This document shows positions 39,751 to 51,919 of a stretch of 64,000 nucleotides of DNA, piece after piece; within the stretch, counting starts at the first letter, position 1; the number at the start of each line of letters is the position of its first letter. This stretch comes from Psoroptes ovis (Eukaryota > Arthropoda > Arachnida > Sarcoptiformes > Psoroptidae): contig PQWQ01000006.1 in NCBI GenBank assembly GCA_002943765.1, positions 2,604,001 to 2,668,000 of the forward strand. Direction: 5' to 3'. The translations under genes were made by a program, and so were the position numbers. Below the pieces are notes generated by a model. That model saw nothing but the letters and a program-made list of their open reading frames with translations, ran no database searches and was not told where the DNA came from.

Positions 39751-42700
39751 ATGATCACCAATTATAATATACAAAATGGTAAAGTTTCGATGAATTATTT
39801 CAATGTTCTTTGTTTAATTTATTTCCTTGAATATCAATATTAGAATATACCGATTTTGATGATGATCATAATGAAAATCAATCACTGAAAAAAATTCGTA
39901 TCAAAGGACGTAAAGTGAAAAAATTTACCAAAAATTTGTCTGAACTTGATGAGAGTGATGAAGAATTTTTCAATTCATATGATAATTTTAATCAGAAAAA
40001 GAATCATCTCAATCATATAATTCCATCTTCTAAATCATCATCAAATCTAAGTGATAATTCATCAGAAAAATCTGATGATAGTAAAACATATGGATTGAAA
40101 TTTCATAATAAATTACTCAGTACTGGCAAAATTTTGTCTCATTGGAATGATAATTCACAAAAAATAAGAATTGACATGAAATTATTAGAAAAAACTAATG
40201 ATTTGATACAAAAAATTACTACCGGCGGTGGATTGTTGAATACATCATCGGCAAATAATGATGATAAATTTGAATCGAAACCACTGGAACGCTGGTCATC
40301 AGACATCGAAACTGGCAAAGAAAATCAAAGCAATATGACAGCTAAAACAACTCTAAAAATCGAAGAAAAATTAGCGAAAGTTCAAAAAGTTGAAGCCAAC
40401 ATATCCAATTTTGAATCTTTAAAATTTGATGATTCAGAAAGATCAAAAACCATTTTGAACAAAACTTTAACAGATAATGATGCAACTCAAGTTTTTAAAA
40501 ATTTTACCAACATCACGAATTCATGGTTATCTGGTCTAAGTTCTGCAACGAAAATCGTCGGTGAAGCAACCAAAACTGTGGCATCAACAACAATGAGTCA
40601 TGCTTCAAAACGATTAGTCGATGCCCAAAATATTATTCTATCAAATGCTGCTGCAGTTACAAATGTTAGCCTTCCAGTTGCAAAAAATCTGACTAATTCT
40701 GTTCTAATTCAAGACGGTGTTCAACAGCCATCAGCAGATGATTTTGAAACGAATACTTGCATCAAAAATGATTGGCAAGATAATGATGATATATGGGATG
40801 ATGAACTAATTGTTTTAGCAAAACAAATAAAAAGCAATGAACAAAAAACAAAAAATGACAAAATTAAACAGCCTTCGATTACGAAATTAGAATCGGAAAA
40901 ATTCAAAAATACTATTGTTGATGATGATAATGGATGGGATGATTGGGGTGATACTGATTGGGCTGATGGTAATGATGATAAAATCAGTCAAATAATTGAA
41001 AATTATGAATCCAAGACCTCCTGTGATATTCAACCAGATGTTCTTACCTCAAATGGAAACGACGATCATCATAATGAGGAGAATTTCAAACAAATCTCGT
41101 CTGATGCCATTATGCCCGAGTCCATTAATGAATCATGGGACACTCATGATCAAATTTCTAGTGAAAATACATTCATTTATGACGGTGATGATTCCATACG
41201 AGAATCGAAAAATGTTGATGATGGAAAACGCGTAAAAAGAGATTTAGTATCAATTTATTGCGAAAAAGAGGATGATACTGGAGAAAATCCTATTTCACAT
41301 GAAAAATCCGAATCAAACGATGATGATTTTGTCCTCCAATATAAAAAAGAACATGATAATGTACTCGATAATGACAATATTTCTTACGGTACTCATTGGA
41401 AATATCGTGCAAATCCAAATGAAGATTATGAGACCGATTTGAACTCAAAATGTGATGAGATTTTGGAAACGCCGCAATATGATGAAATAGGCTCAATGAA
41501 AATTGATGACAACCAGTCATTCAATCAAGAAATCGTTGATGGATGGGACGATTGGAAAGATAAAGATGTTGAAGAACCGATTTCAGGAGAACAATCTATG
41601 CCTATCGGCTGGTCAATCGATTCAAATTTCGCTAATGTCAATACTGAAATAGAAAGAAACGAGTCAACCGATGAATTCGATCAAAATGAGAATTCCCGAA
41701 TGATTGGATTTGAGCCAATTGAATCAGAGTGCAATAACATAACTGCAATAAATTCAAATATCTGCAATTTAGAAAAAATCGTGTCAACTGAAAACAATGA
41801 CAATGATGACCATATTTCGCCTTCAGCACCCTCTTTTGAAGAGATTTTTGACGATAATGCATTGAATTCACAAAATAAAATTGAAAATGATACTCCAAAG
41901 CTAAATAATTTGAATGAAGATAAATGTAATGACGATACTAATTTAATTATTGAAGAAGAAGTCCCGATTCAAGATGAAAAATCTCTCGTCCAAGAGCTTC
42001 AAGCTTATGTAATTACATCAGATCCAAATGAATTATCTTCGCTTAGAATTTCAAATGATCATCAATTAGATAACGAAAATTCATGTCAAAATGATTGGAA
42101 TAATGAGCTAATTGGATTAAATGATAGTAACAATTCAGTTGATGATAAAATTGAATCAGACAATCCAATCATCGAAAATGAACAGTTTCCTATTTTCAAA
42201 ACTGAAACGGATTTGTCAGCATTGACAGAAGAATCATCTATTGTGCATAAAATTGTCAAAAAATGTGGTCCTGTTTTTGAAGATGAATACTCTTGGGAGA
42301 ATCGAGATGATGAATACAACAATTTCAAATCAGATATTAATGTTTCAACTGATGAAATTGATACAGGAAGTTCTTGTATGAAAATTAACCAGATTGAAAC
42401 AGCAGATCCTATTGTTGAAAAAGAAGAGTCTGCAATTTCGAAAGCTGAATCAGCTATATTTATATCATCAGAATTAGATGAAACTATCAGTCATAAAATT
42501 GTGAAAAATTGTGAACCACTATATGTTGATGAACAATCCGGTTGTGATGATTGGGATGATGAACACAATGAAATTCAAGCGAATAATGACGAATCGATAA
42601 AATGTGATAAAAACATAGTTTTCAACAATGTGATAGAACAATCAAATGTCATTGACAAATTCGAGCCGGAAACATTCGTTGATGAAAAATCAGCTCACAG

Positions 42701-44905
42701 TGAAAAAGAAATTAATGGTTTCAATGTTAAACCAATAGAATTGCATGAAAATGTTGAGAATAACGTATTCATTGACTTGAGCAAATCAAATAATAAAAAA
42801 TTTGAATCCAAAACTCAAAATGTTGAGCATTCCAGTTGGGATGATGTAAATGATCAAGTCGATGTTAATGAAACGATTGAATGTGATGAAATTATAGTTA
42901 TTAACAATGTGATGCAACAATCAAATGTCAATGATAAATTAGAGCCGGAAACATTCGTTGAGGAAAAATCTACTCCTGATGAAAAAGAAAACAATATTTT
43001 GAATGTTGAACCAATAGAATTTAATGAAAATGTTGGGAAAAACGTTTTCATTGAATCGAGCGAATCAAATAGTGGAAAATTTGAATCCGAACCTCAAAGT
43101 GTGGAGCGTTCCGGTTGGGATGATTGGGATGATGAAATTGAAGAAATTCAAGTCGATGTTAATGAAACGATAAAATCTGATGTAAATATACCAAATCACA
43201 TAGCTTCAACAGATTCCATGGAGCAAAATTTATTCAATAAAAAATTAGAATTGAAAACATTCATCGATGAAGAGTCTGATTTAAACGATTATGGTGATAA
43301 AACAAACATGGAATCAGAAAACTTGATTGCTTCAAATAATCCAATTGAATCAAACACAATTGATAATGGCGAACATGAACAAACTCTAGAAGATAATTTG
43401 AACAGAGAAAAAACTAGCAAACTAATTTTAGAGCCAATAATTGCAACTGATGATTGTGGCGAAAAATCTGGCTGGGATGATTGGGGCAATGAATCTAATG
43501 AAATTCCTGCGGACAATTCAAATATTAATGAACCAATCAAAAGTGAAAATGATTCAGAAAATCGTATCGCTTTGAATTTGAATGACCAAATTGAGCAAAA
43601 AGAATTGAAAATCAATGATAATTGTGAATCCGTAATACTTGATGATGATGATCAGTGTGGTTGGGATGATTGGGATGAAAAATCCGATAGCATCAAAGTT
43701 GTCCATGATGATTCAATAAAGAGTTTCAAAGATACAGAAATAAACTTAAATTCTCCTGCGAAATCAAATGATTCGGCAAAGCAGCCTGTGTGTGATGATC
43801 ACGATCGATCTTGCGAAAAAACAAAAGCAGAAACGTCAGCTAAAAATTTGAAAAATAATGTTGTATCAGCTGTGTTGATTTCACCAGAAACAGGTGAAAA
43901 TGTCAAGCATAAAATTGTTAAAAAATGTGATCCGGTATTCGATGAGGGACAATCTGGTTGGGATGATTGGAATGAGGATGAAAAGTGCAGCCATGAAACA
44001 GAATCAAAGGTTATTCTCAAAAATGAAGAATCGAAGAAAGGTAAAGTTGAATCATCTGTGTTACCATCACCTGAAAGATCAGAAACATCATCTTTCAAAG
44101 AAGATAAAATTATGAAAAAACATCAATTCAAATCTGATAAAACACAAACAAAAGAAAATGATGAGAAAAACAAAAAACCTACCAAAAAATTCAACATTAT
44201 TGAAGCTAAAGATGATTGGGAAAATGATTGGGATAATAAAATCGAAGCTACAACATCGAAAAATTTATCAAAAACAGACTCGAAAATTAACAAATTTTTA
44301 GCAAAAAATAAACCGAAATTCAATCTTGTTGATCATTTTGATTCTGATTCAGCGACAACCAAACAGAATAAACCAAAAGCAAAATTCTCAAACATTGTCG
44401 ATAATGATGATTGGTACATTGATCAAAATGATGATTGGACCAAACCCTCAAAGAATACTGAACGAAATACTAAGGCTGCGGTTAAAACACCCAAAAATGT
44501 TCAAAGTTCAATGGCAACAGCAATGATGTCACCTTCATCGATGTCATCAAAACAATATCAGCAATTACATAATCAAATCCAAGCAAATTATAGAGAAGAT
44601 AATCATAAATCTGCAACACAGCCAATTGTAAATAATCAAGACATACGTACAGCACTGAAAACAGCAGCAGTGACGACAATGTCACATGCTGTGAAGAATT
44701 GGTCATTTAATCCAGTTTCAATATTTGATACTGTTGGTATGTTTGATTTTCTTTGAAAAAATCGAATGGAATTTCTAATCTTTTTCATTTTTCGATCATC
44801 TCAATCACAGTTGACAATCTTAGCAATGTAATAGGTGTACCATCAGCTGAAGAAATGGCCACAGTCATGAAAAATCAAAATAATCAGCAGCCTCGAAAAG
44901 GTTGA
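39751..44905 (+). CDS. large acidic protein with tryptophan-acidic repeats, FAM114A-like
   Basis: Three exons (39751-39778, 39844-44736, 44811-44905) encode 1671 residues. The tiny first exon supplies MITNYNIQN. Its donor GTAAAG and the acceptor at 39843 keep the frame. The last intron (GTATGT...ACAG) leads to the ending LSNVIGVPSAEEM. The protein is highly acidic and mostly disordered. About twelve copies of a GWDDW-type motif occur between residues 318 and 1535, several within a larger unit reading HKIVKKC-PVF-E-Q-GWDDW. A segment ATKTVASTTMSHASK near residue 245 recurs as KTAAVTTMSHAVK near 1615. The SNVI..GVPSAEE ending resembles the SNVIEKAE.SLGIPSP segment of FAM114A, a Golgi/Rab2-linked family. 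Similarity is short, so the assignment is tentative. Acidic W-x(n)-W motifs are also how Dsl1 and ArfGAP1 bind the delta subunit of COPI, so a secretory-pathway scaffold is a reasonable guess. Confidence 0.85.
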
Positions 44906-45939
44906 TCGTAAAATTTATTTATTTGTTTATTTATTTCAAATTATTGGTTTAATTTTCCGTCCAAATAATTATTTTTAAATGTTTTACAATTTTTGCAATT
45001 TTATTGTCATTTTCTATGTACATAGATGGCAGTACTGTCATCCCAAATAAATTGTTATATTTTAAAATTTTCGCGCCATTTTTGAAAAAAATTGAAGTTT
45101 CAATGAATGAATGAATTTGAATAAAGAAAAATTCCAAGAATTTTTTTCTCCCCTTACATTCTTGACATTCCAAAGTTCCATTAAATGATTGATTGATTGT
45201 TTATCAAAGAAATTTGACCACCAAAAGGTAGTTTTTTTATGGCGGTGAAAAGGAGAAAAAATCGGAAAATACCGAAATTATTAATCATCAAACGTTGTTT
45301 AAACGTTCGAACAACAAAAAAGCCAAATGCATGTAAATCATTTTGTATTTCAAAAAAGAAAAAAATGAAAAACATGTCATGTTAAAGGTAGAAGCTTAAA
45401 ACAAGAAGGTGTGTTACATGAAGAAAAAAAAATAATTCAAAAATCATTCGTTAGACAAATAAAGTAAAGAAATATAAATATAAGAAAATATTGAAAATAC
45501 AGATAAATGATATAATGAAGAAATGAAAAATATTACAAGACGGCCCTTTTTTTCTTTTGGTGAAATAATAAAATCAAAAAAATATAGAAAAAATCATTCC
45601 ATTCTCACAAATCAAAAAATAATCAATAAATGAACGAATAATTATAAAACAAGAAGGAAAGAAGAAAATTTAGAAAAAAAATCGGATGATTTTTTAACAA
45701 AGATATAAATATGTGGCCACATTGAAGTCATTTCCAGGCATTTTCTTAGATTTTTTATTTCTCTCATTTAAATAGAATTATAAATTCATTGAATTCACTT
45801 GATCAATTCATTCATTGATTATTGGATTGAATTGAATTCATTTTCTCGCATTGAAAATTTTTAATTTTTTTATTTATTTATCCTTCCATTAATTTATTGA
45901 TTGTCAATTAATGTAAGTATTTATTTATCTTAATTAAAG
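44906..45939. other. intergenic region, probably holding the missing first exon of the ITP gene
   Basis: No complete gene is visible. The ITP frame that opens at 45934 has no in-frame ATG early enough, so an upstream exon carrying the start codon should lie here or further up. A GTAAGT donor-like site at 45913-45918 is too close to the acceptor (26 bases) to be used with it. Confidence 0.4.
45120..45125 (+). terminator. possible poly(A) signal of the W-repeat gene
   Basis: The first AATAAA hexamer downstream of the stop codon lies 215 bases after it. AT-rich DNA yields this hexamer by chance often, so the assignment is weak. Confidence 0.35.
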
Positions 45940-46695
45940 AATTTGAATGATAGCGATTTGATTTTGAATAGGAATAAATTGGCATTAACAAAACGAATCG
46001 GTACATTGTTGGTCAGTTTTTTACTATTTATGGCAGCATTTGTCATTAATAGTAGTGAATCAAGAAGTTTCACATTATTAGGTTGTCTCGGTGAATATGA
46101 TATATCAAAATTTGCTGAATTAGATCGAATATGTGAAGAATGTTTCATACTTTATCGTGAACCAGAATTGAATGACAGTTGTCGGTATGTGTAAATTATA
46201 CGGAAATATTTTCGTCATTTTATTTTATTCTTGTTGCGACGAAAAAAAAACTAAACGGTTTACTTGATCACATAATTCATCGGTCAACAAACCATTGTTA
46301 CTATTGCATGATGATTGCATCATTTTTTCCAGTATTTTCTTTTTAAAAAATTCCTTACGTTGTGGCTATGAAAATGTATGAGGTTAAGGCCCTACACTTT
46401 GAACTGCTACCACGACAAAACAGAAATTTTAAGTGCAAAAAAGCCGGCCGGCTGCTTTTTTCTTTTCTTTGTTTTTTCATAACAAACCGCATGCATATTT
46501 AGCCATGAGATATTTACTTATTGATGACTCATCAAAAATTTCATTATTTAATTTGATCGATTTTTTAATTTTATCATTAAAAAATATAGAAAAGATTGCT
46601 TCCGAAACGAAGTATTTGGCAATTGTGTCGATGCACTGGAATTATCGCATGAAAAAAAGAAACTTTTGGAATTTGTTGATCAAATATTTGGTTGA
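45940..46695 (+). CDS. ITP: ion transport peptide / CHH-family neurohormone precursor (5' partial)
   Basis: Two exons are visible (about 45940-46184 and 46590-46695), joined through a 405-base GT-AG intron that splits an Arg codon. The frame gives a hydrophobic signal segment (TLLVSFLLFMAAFV). After ESR it gives a 74-residue mature peptide starting SFTLLGCLGEYD. Its cysteines fall at positions 7, 23, 26, 39, 43 and 52, exactly the CHH/ITP pattern, with the family motifs FAELDRICEEC, REPEL and KDCF....F..C. The last residue before the stop is Gly, so the C terminus is probably amidated, as in many members. The family regulates ion and water balance and metabolism, and is secreted from neuroendocrine cells. 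The start codon is not in this exon: the frame is closed by TAA at 45931-45933, and the first in-frame Met (46030) lies too late for a full signal peptide. The exact 5' boundary (AG at 45938-45939 or later) is therefore uncertain. Confidence 0.93.
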
Positions 46696-46733
46696 TTTGA
46701 AGAGAAAAAATTGATTTCAACTGAAGTTTGAAG

Positions 46734-46739
46734 AATAAA
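46734..46739 (+). terminator. poly(A) signal of the ITP gene
   Basis: AATAAA lies 39 bases after the ITP stop codon. This is a plausible position for the cleavage and polyadenylation signal. Confidence 0.5.
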
Positions 46740-48530
46740 CAACAAACCGACAAAAATTTCTAAGACAAATTGATTCACAGAAAACAAAACCAACGAAAAA
46801 AAAATTTTTTTAACAAATACAATCGACTAACCAATTTATCTATTATTTATTTATTTTTCCAATTAAAATAACCTGAATTAAATAAATTCATCAAATTTTT
46901 ACCAAAAATATTTTTACCAGTCAGTATTATTATCATTGAAAAAAAATTTGAAGTTCCAAAAAAACTTTTTATTCAAAAATTAAAGAAAATTAATTGTTTC
47001 AAGACTTATTTTTGTATCATGATTGTAACCCTTACCATTATTCATTGATTTTGTGATTAATCATGTTTAATAAAGAAAATTTTGAAAAATTCACGCCAAT
47101 CACCAGTAAACATTTTATTCAATTTAAATCTCACATTAACAATGTTTCAATTGGAAATTCCTACTTTTTGACCAATTACGGATTCAAATGAGAAAATCAA
47201 TTTTAATAAAAAATTCACTAATAATTATAGTGTATTGCATCTTCTATCATGAATTTGACTTAATTCGGTTTAATCACTAGTTAATTCATTCATTTTCAAC
47301 AACTTCGATGATGATAATAACAGCGATTCAGTATACAACATCGAGGTCACCCACACAAGTAAGCAAAAAAAAATCAACAACAGCAACAAATATGCATAAC
47401 TAATTTTCAAAGCTACACACAAATACAACAACAAAAAATTGTCCGGTTTTTGACGTGTTGGTCGTCACGTTCTCCAAATATATACATTTTAAGTGCTTAC
47501 GAGATCATAGAAACGTTCACAACATTTCTAAGAAATGTATGAAAAAATAAGAAACTTTTTTTCTTTTGAATTTTAGTTATGAATGGAGAATAAGCAAGGT
47601 ATGAAAATTTGAATTGCATTTTTAAGCCACAAAATTTGGTCACAAAAGAAAAAAAACCTGTAAAATTCACAAAAAAATCAAATGATCAATCGAAAACTTA
47701 ATATCGAATAATCAAGTTCAATGAATGATTTCGAAATGCAATAGTAATTTCATTCATTAAAATATGATATTTTCAAATAATTTTGACAAGTAAAAAAAAG
47801 GATTTATTCCGATAAATATCAACAAAAAAAATCATGTCTAGGGTTTTATTTTTTTTGAATGAAAAATTCATTCATATAAATATACGATGGATTCAAGGAT
47901 TATATTAATGAATTTTCTTAAATACAAAAAATGAATGAATGAACGAGAGTGCATGCATGTGGTTTGTTGTTTACAAATAATATTAAAAATTGAAAAACAA
48001 AAGAAAATTTTAATTTAATCAATCAGACATTCGTAGGTGTTTAGGGTAAAAATTAAATTTAAAAAAAAGAATATAAACACAATCATAAATAACAATTTTG
48101 AAAATAAAAAATACATCGCAGAAATGATAAAGAATACTGTCATCAGCATTAGGTGAAGAATACAAAAAAAAAGGATGAAATGAAAACAATATGAAGATGA
48201 AGACAATATAATAATTTAAGTGCATCAAAAAATAATGATAATGAAATTTTTTCGTTCGTTGTTTTTTGTGGTAGATTATAATTTAATTATATTATATTGG
48301 TATAATATTTTGTTCCCATTGTCACAATTATAATTGTCACATAATTTAAATTGTTTAAATTTTTTCATAATATTCATATGATTAGAATTGTCAAATGTGT
48401 ACAATTAAAAATTTGAAAAAAAATTTTGCTAAATGAATCGTTTAGGATGTCAAATGTTTATGTTTGAAAAACAAAACCAAAAAAATTATCACAGATTAAG
48501 TGAAAAAAAAACAAAATAAAAAAGGAGAAA
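46740..48530. other. AT-rich intergenic region
   Basis: No gene or element is supported. The 3' ends of the ITP gene (plus) and the metalloprotease gene (minus) face each other across this stretch. Short open frames near 48015-48228 look like translated low-complexity DNA. Confidence 0.5.
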
Positions 48531-51373
48531 TTATATTAAATTTAGATAAATAAAAAAACAAAGAATAGGAATTATCATAATAAAAATTATATTTGATTCA
48601 GAAATAATTCGGTGTTGCCGTGGTGATGAGCATTTTAAATGATCACGATCATAAATTGTTGAATTTTTTAAACGTTCATAATTTATTCTATTAGATTGTT
48701 TACAATTCTACAATATTAATTTCAATGAATAAATAAATGAATGAATGGATAAAAAAAATTCAAATAAGCAGGTGATACATACCGAACATAATTCTGTACA
48801 TTTTGGACAAATGATAGAACCTTTATGAAGCCAGTCATTATATAATAATTGAATTTTTATCTCTTGATTATCATATAAACATGTAAATGTATGATTCTTA
48901 ATTATTATATTAAGAAAACCATCTTGACTACAAGAATATTGATAGCAACCCGAACCCCAATGTTGCCATTGTCTTATCTTGATTAACAACAGAAAAAATA
49001 ATTGAATAAAATAAAATAAATTCACATTAAATTTCATTCAAAATGATCGCTACCTCATGACATGTTCTTTCAATCCACATTTCATCCCCATGATTCATAC
49101 ATTTAGAATCAGCACCATAGTGCTCGAGAGCGAAATTCTTTTCGATAGACGGATTATTTTCTGGAAATGAACATTTAGAACCTCTTACAGTTTCATTATT
49201 TTGTTTCCATGTAAACTCTTGTATGTATGGACAATAATCGGCTAAAATGACCGAACCACCATAAAAACTAATAGCATCTTGACTAACATTTTTAATTTCA
49301 TCAAAATTTTGAAATTTTTTCTCCAATTTTTGATCATATTGACGTAGATTACATAACGCAACCGAATCTCTGTTATCTGTGCATTCAGTTTGTAAAGGAT
49401 CTTTCTTGACACGATCACAGAATGGATGAATAGATTTTCCTTGACTACGTTTGGTATCCATCCATTCTTTACATGATTTCATCGCAAAATCACAACCAAG
49501 ATTTTTACCCCATTCTAAAGGTTGAGCTAGGCTGTAATTCACTTTATACCATCTAAAAAAGGGCATGATAATGATAAAGAATTAATAGGATTCAATCAGT
49601 CAATATTAAATGTGGAATCACTTACCCTGTATCTTCCATCAAGGCTAATGTAATCCTAGAATAGACAGGATTTTGAGTATGTGTACCAGTCATGGCTTCA
49701 TTTTCAAATAATCTTTTCTCCCAATGTGTCAATAAAGTTCCATCTTCGCCTTGATTCTCTAGTTCAGCTCCTTCCAATATCGAGCAATTAAAATGATTAC
49801 GCACTTCCCGCTAATAATTTGTGAAAGGATTGGATTCAAATTTTCTAATTTTTTCATATTTGAAAATTATTACCAAAACATTTGGTGTTGATATTACAAA
49901 CACATTGTTCGTAATGTTTCCACCACGTACCATCCAATTTTTACGTTGAACGCGTTGCAAAATTTTTTTCGAAATCATCAACATTGATCCACCACCGTTA
50001 CCAAATGCTGAGCGATTATTTATAGATGATTGTTTATTTTTAAAATTTTTAACAGCTTCAATGGTTGGATTCGAACCATTAGGATCAAGATAAAAGGCAT
50101 ATAATGACACAGAAAATCCTAGGGCATGCAAAATTTCATGCTTAAAAGTAGAAATCAATGTTTCAAGGTCTTGTGGTTTTGTTGATATTGAATCTGGACA
50201 TATATTTGCATGCCCGGCAATAGGTCTATTTTTGAATAAATAATTTTTTCCATGGATCAGTACGACAAGTCATTTAATGAATATAATTTGAACTGACCGA
50301 TTTAGCGTTGTTTCCTGCTGACAATGAGCAGCATACGCAATTGTACTGCCTTTTCCACATCTTTTCGATTGTAATGTTGATATGTAAAAGACAAAATCAG
50401 CGTCAAAGATTCCATTAATTAATGAATGATTTGATGTTTTTTCTTGAACACAATCTTTGCCATGTTCATCACAAACATAACAATCCTAATTCATGAAAAG
50501 AATGACGAACAAAAAAAATCATTGATAATCACAAAAAAACAAACAAAACATTTACTTCTAAATGTTCATCAGGTATTACAACTTCGCCACAAAATGTATG
50601 CTGTTCACAACCTGCAATACAATAATCTTGATTTATCAAAAAATCTGGATTATCCCTTATACAACGTCTTTATAATTAACGATTATAATAACGCCAATAA
50701 TCATTAGTGAGAAGAAAAAGAGTTGTTTTGATTCATGAAATAATTCATCAACTTCTGCAAAAAAAGGCACTAACCGATTTAATTTGATTGGTACATTGAA
50801 TGGCTTGACAAATAATGCTTGTTGCCAATAGTTTATTGCTTCGGGTAGAACGACTTTCTGTTTTTAGAGAATATGGATTCCAAGGAAAAAAATGAATTAA
50901 TTGCATTTATCACGATTGGATAAATTTCAAATGATAAATTCTAGGAATACACAGACATTAATTAAAGTACATACATCAATTATTAAATATTTTTCTTTTG
51001 TTATTTGTTCAACACTTTCATCATAAAAATATTTGATTCTTATATTTCTATATTGTTGCAATATTTTTTGCTCATCATCATCGCGTTTATTAATAACATG
51101 TTGATCACTATTTCTGAGATGAGCAAATCTTATTTCATTAAATTTAGGTGGAATGTGGCCACATGAAAATTCTTTTTGTATATTTAAATATTCATTATCA
51201 TCATGATCAATGTAAAAATTTGATGAACATAGTTCAAATGAACAAAATAATAAAACCGATATTAAAATGACAAATTTTCGATGAAATATTTTTTGATAAT
51301 AATTATAATCATTCAAATAGAATGATGACCGCCTGACTGTGTATGAACGAATTTTATTTGAATTATCAAACAT
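48531..51373 (-). CDS. leishmanolysin-like zinc metalloprotease (peptidase M8)
   Basis: Nine exons on the minus strand encode 729 residues: 51373-50975, 50857-50775, 50667-50556, 50485-50298, 50225-49874, 49810-49626, 49552-49054, 48977-48783 and 48707-48531. All introns are GT-AG, 63 to 117 bases, and the frame is kept. A hydrophobic segment near residues 34-50 serves as signal or anchor. The zinc site is HEILH (H290, E291, H294) with the distant third ligand H384 in VRNHFNC, and the Met-turn is at HWEKRLFENEAMTG (M418). Other M8 hallmarks are DADFVFYIS, AYAAHCQ, RPIAGHANICP and WQHWGSGCYQYSC. The last exon ends in a hydrophobic stretch (IIFIMIIPILCFFIYL) running to the stop, which suggests GPI anchoring or a C-terminal membrane helix. 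All catalytic residues are present, so it should be an active cell-surface endopeptidase related to invadolysin/LMLN. Confidence 0.95.
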
Positions 51374-51891
51374 TTTTTCAAGTTGAATAAAATGATGAAA
51401 ATTATTGGATAAATTTCTATTAATTTATCAAGTGATGCAGGAAAATCGATGATGATTCAATCAAATGAATCGCGATGATTTTTGAGGTATTTTAATCTCT
51501 CCAATTTGATGTTCAAACTTATTCACTCCACTGATTTATATCTTCGATTTTTTTCGGTTAATTTTTGATTGATAAAAATTATTTCGTTGATTACATTTTA
51601 CAATATTTTCTTTTTTTTTTGTCATTGTATTTTTGTTTGTATGTTTGTTTTCATTTCTATTTTCAATTGATCACAATTTATGATGATTTTTCTTTTTTTC
51701 AAATTTTTCTGCTGTCGTTGATTAAAATAAAAAATTTGATATCAAAATATGTTGAAATACCGCGTGTAAATTATTGAATTTAAATATGTAGAATGATGCT
51801 ATAATTTATCATTGATATCATTGAAACAATTCTCTATTATAAAAAATGAAAAAGATTATGACGGAAAAAACATTGAAAATAATTCTCAATC

Positions 51892-51919
51892 AAAAAAAAA
51901 AAAAAAAAAAAAAAAAAAA
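51892..51919 (+). repeat. 28-base A homopolymer
   Basis: An uninterrupted A run in non-coding DNA. Confidence 0.9.

Noticed and set aside
42086..43615. Several minus-strand open frames opposite the large W-repeat exon
   Set aside because: They are antisense shadows of the real coding frame, Ser/Phe-rich because the sense strand encodes Asp/Glu/Lys-rich repeats.
46331..46385. Possible alternative ITP exon after a TTTTTCCAG acceptor in the intron, with a cysteine near the sixth-cysteine position
   Set aside because: The fifth cysteine is absent and the frame stops after about 16 codons, so it would not give a CHH/ITP fold.
50060..50080. A GGTTCGAATCC-like tRNA B-box on the minus strand
   Set aside because: It lies inside an exon of the M8 protease (codons for GSNP). 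There is no A-box or cloverleaf around it.
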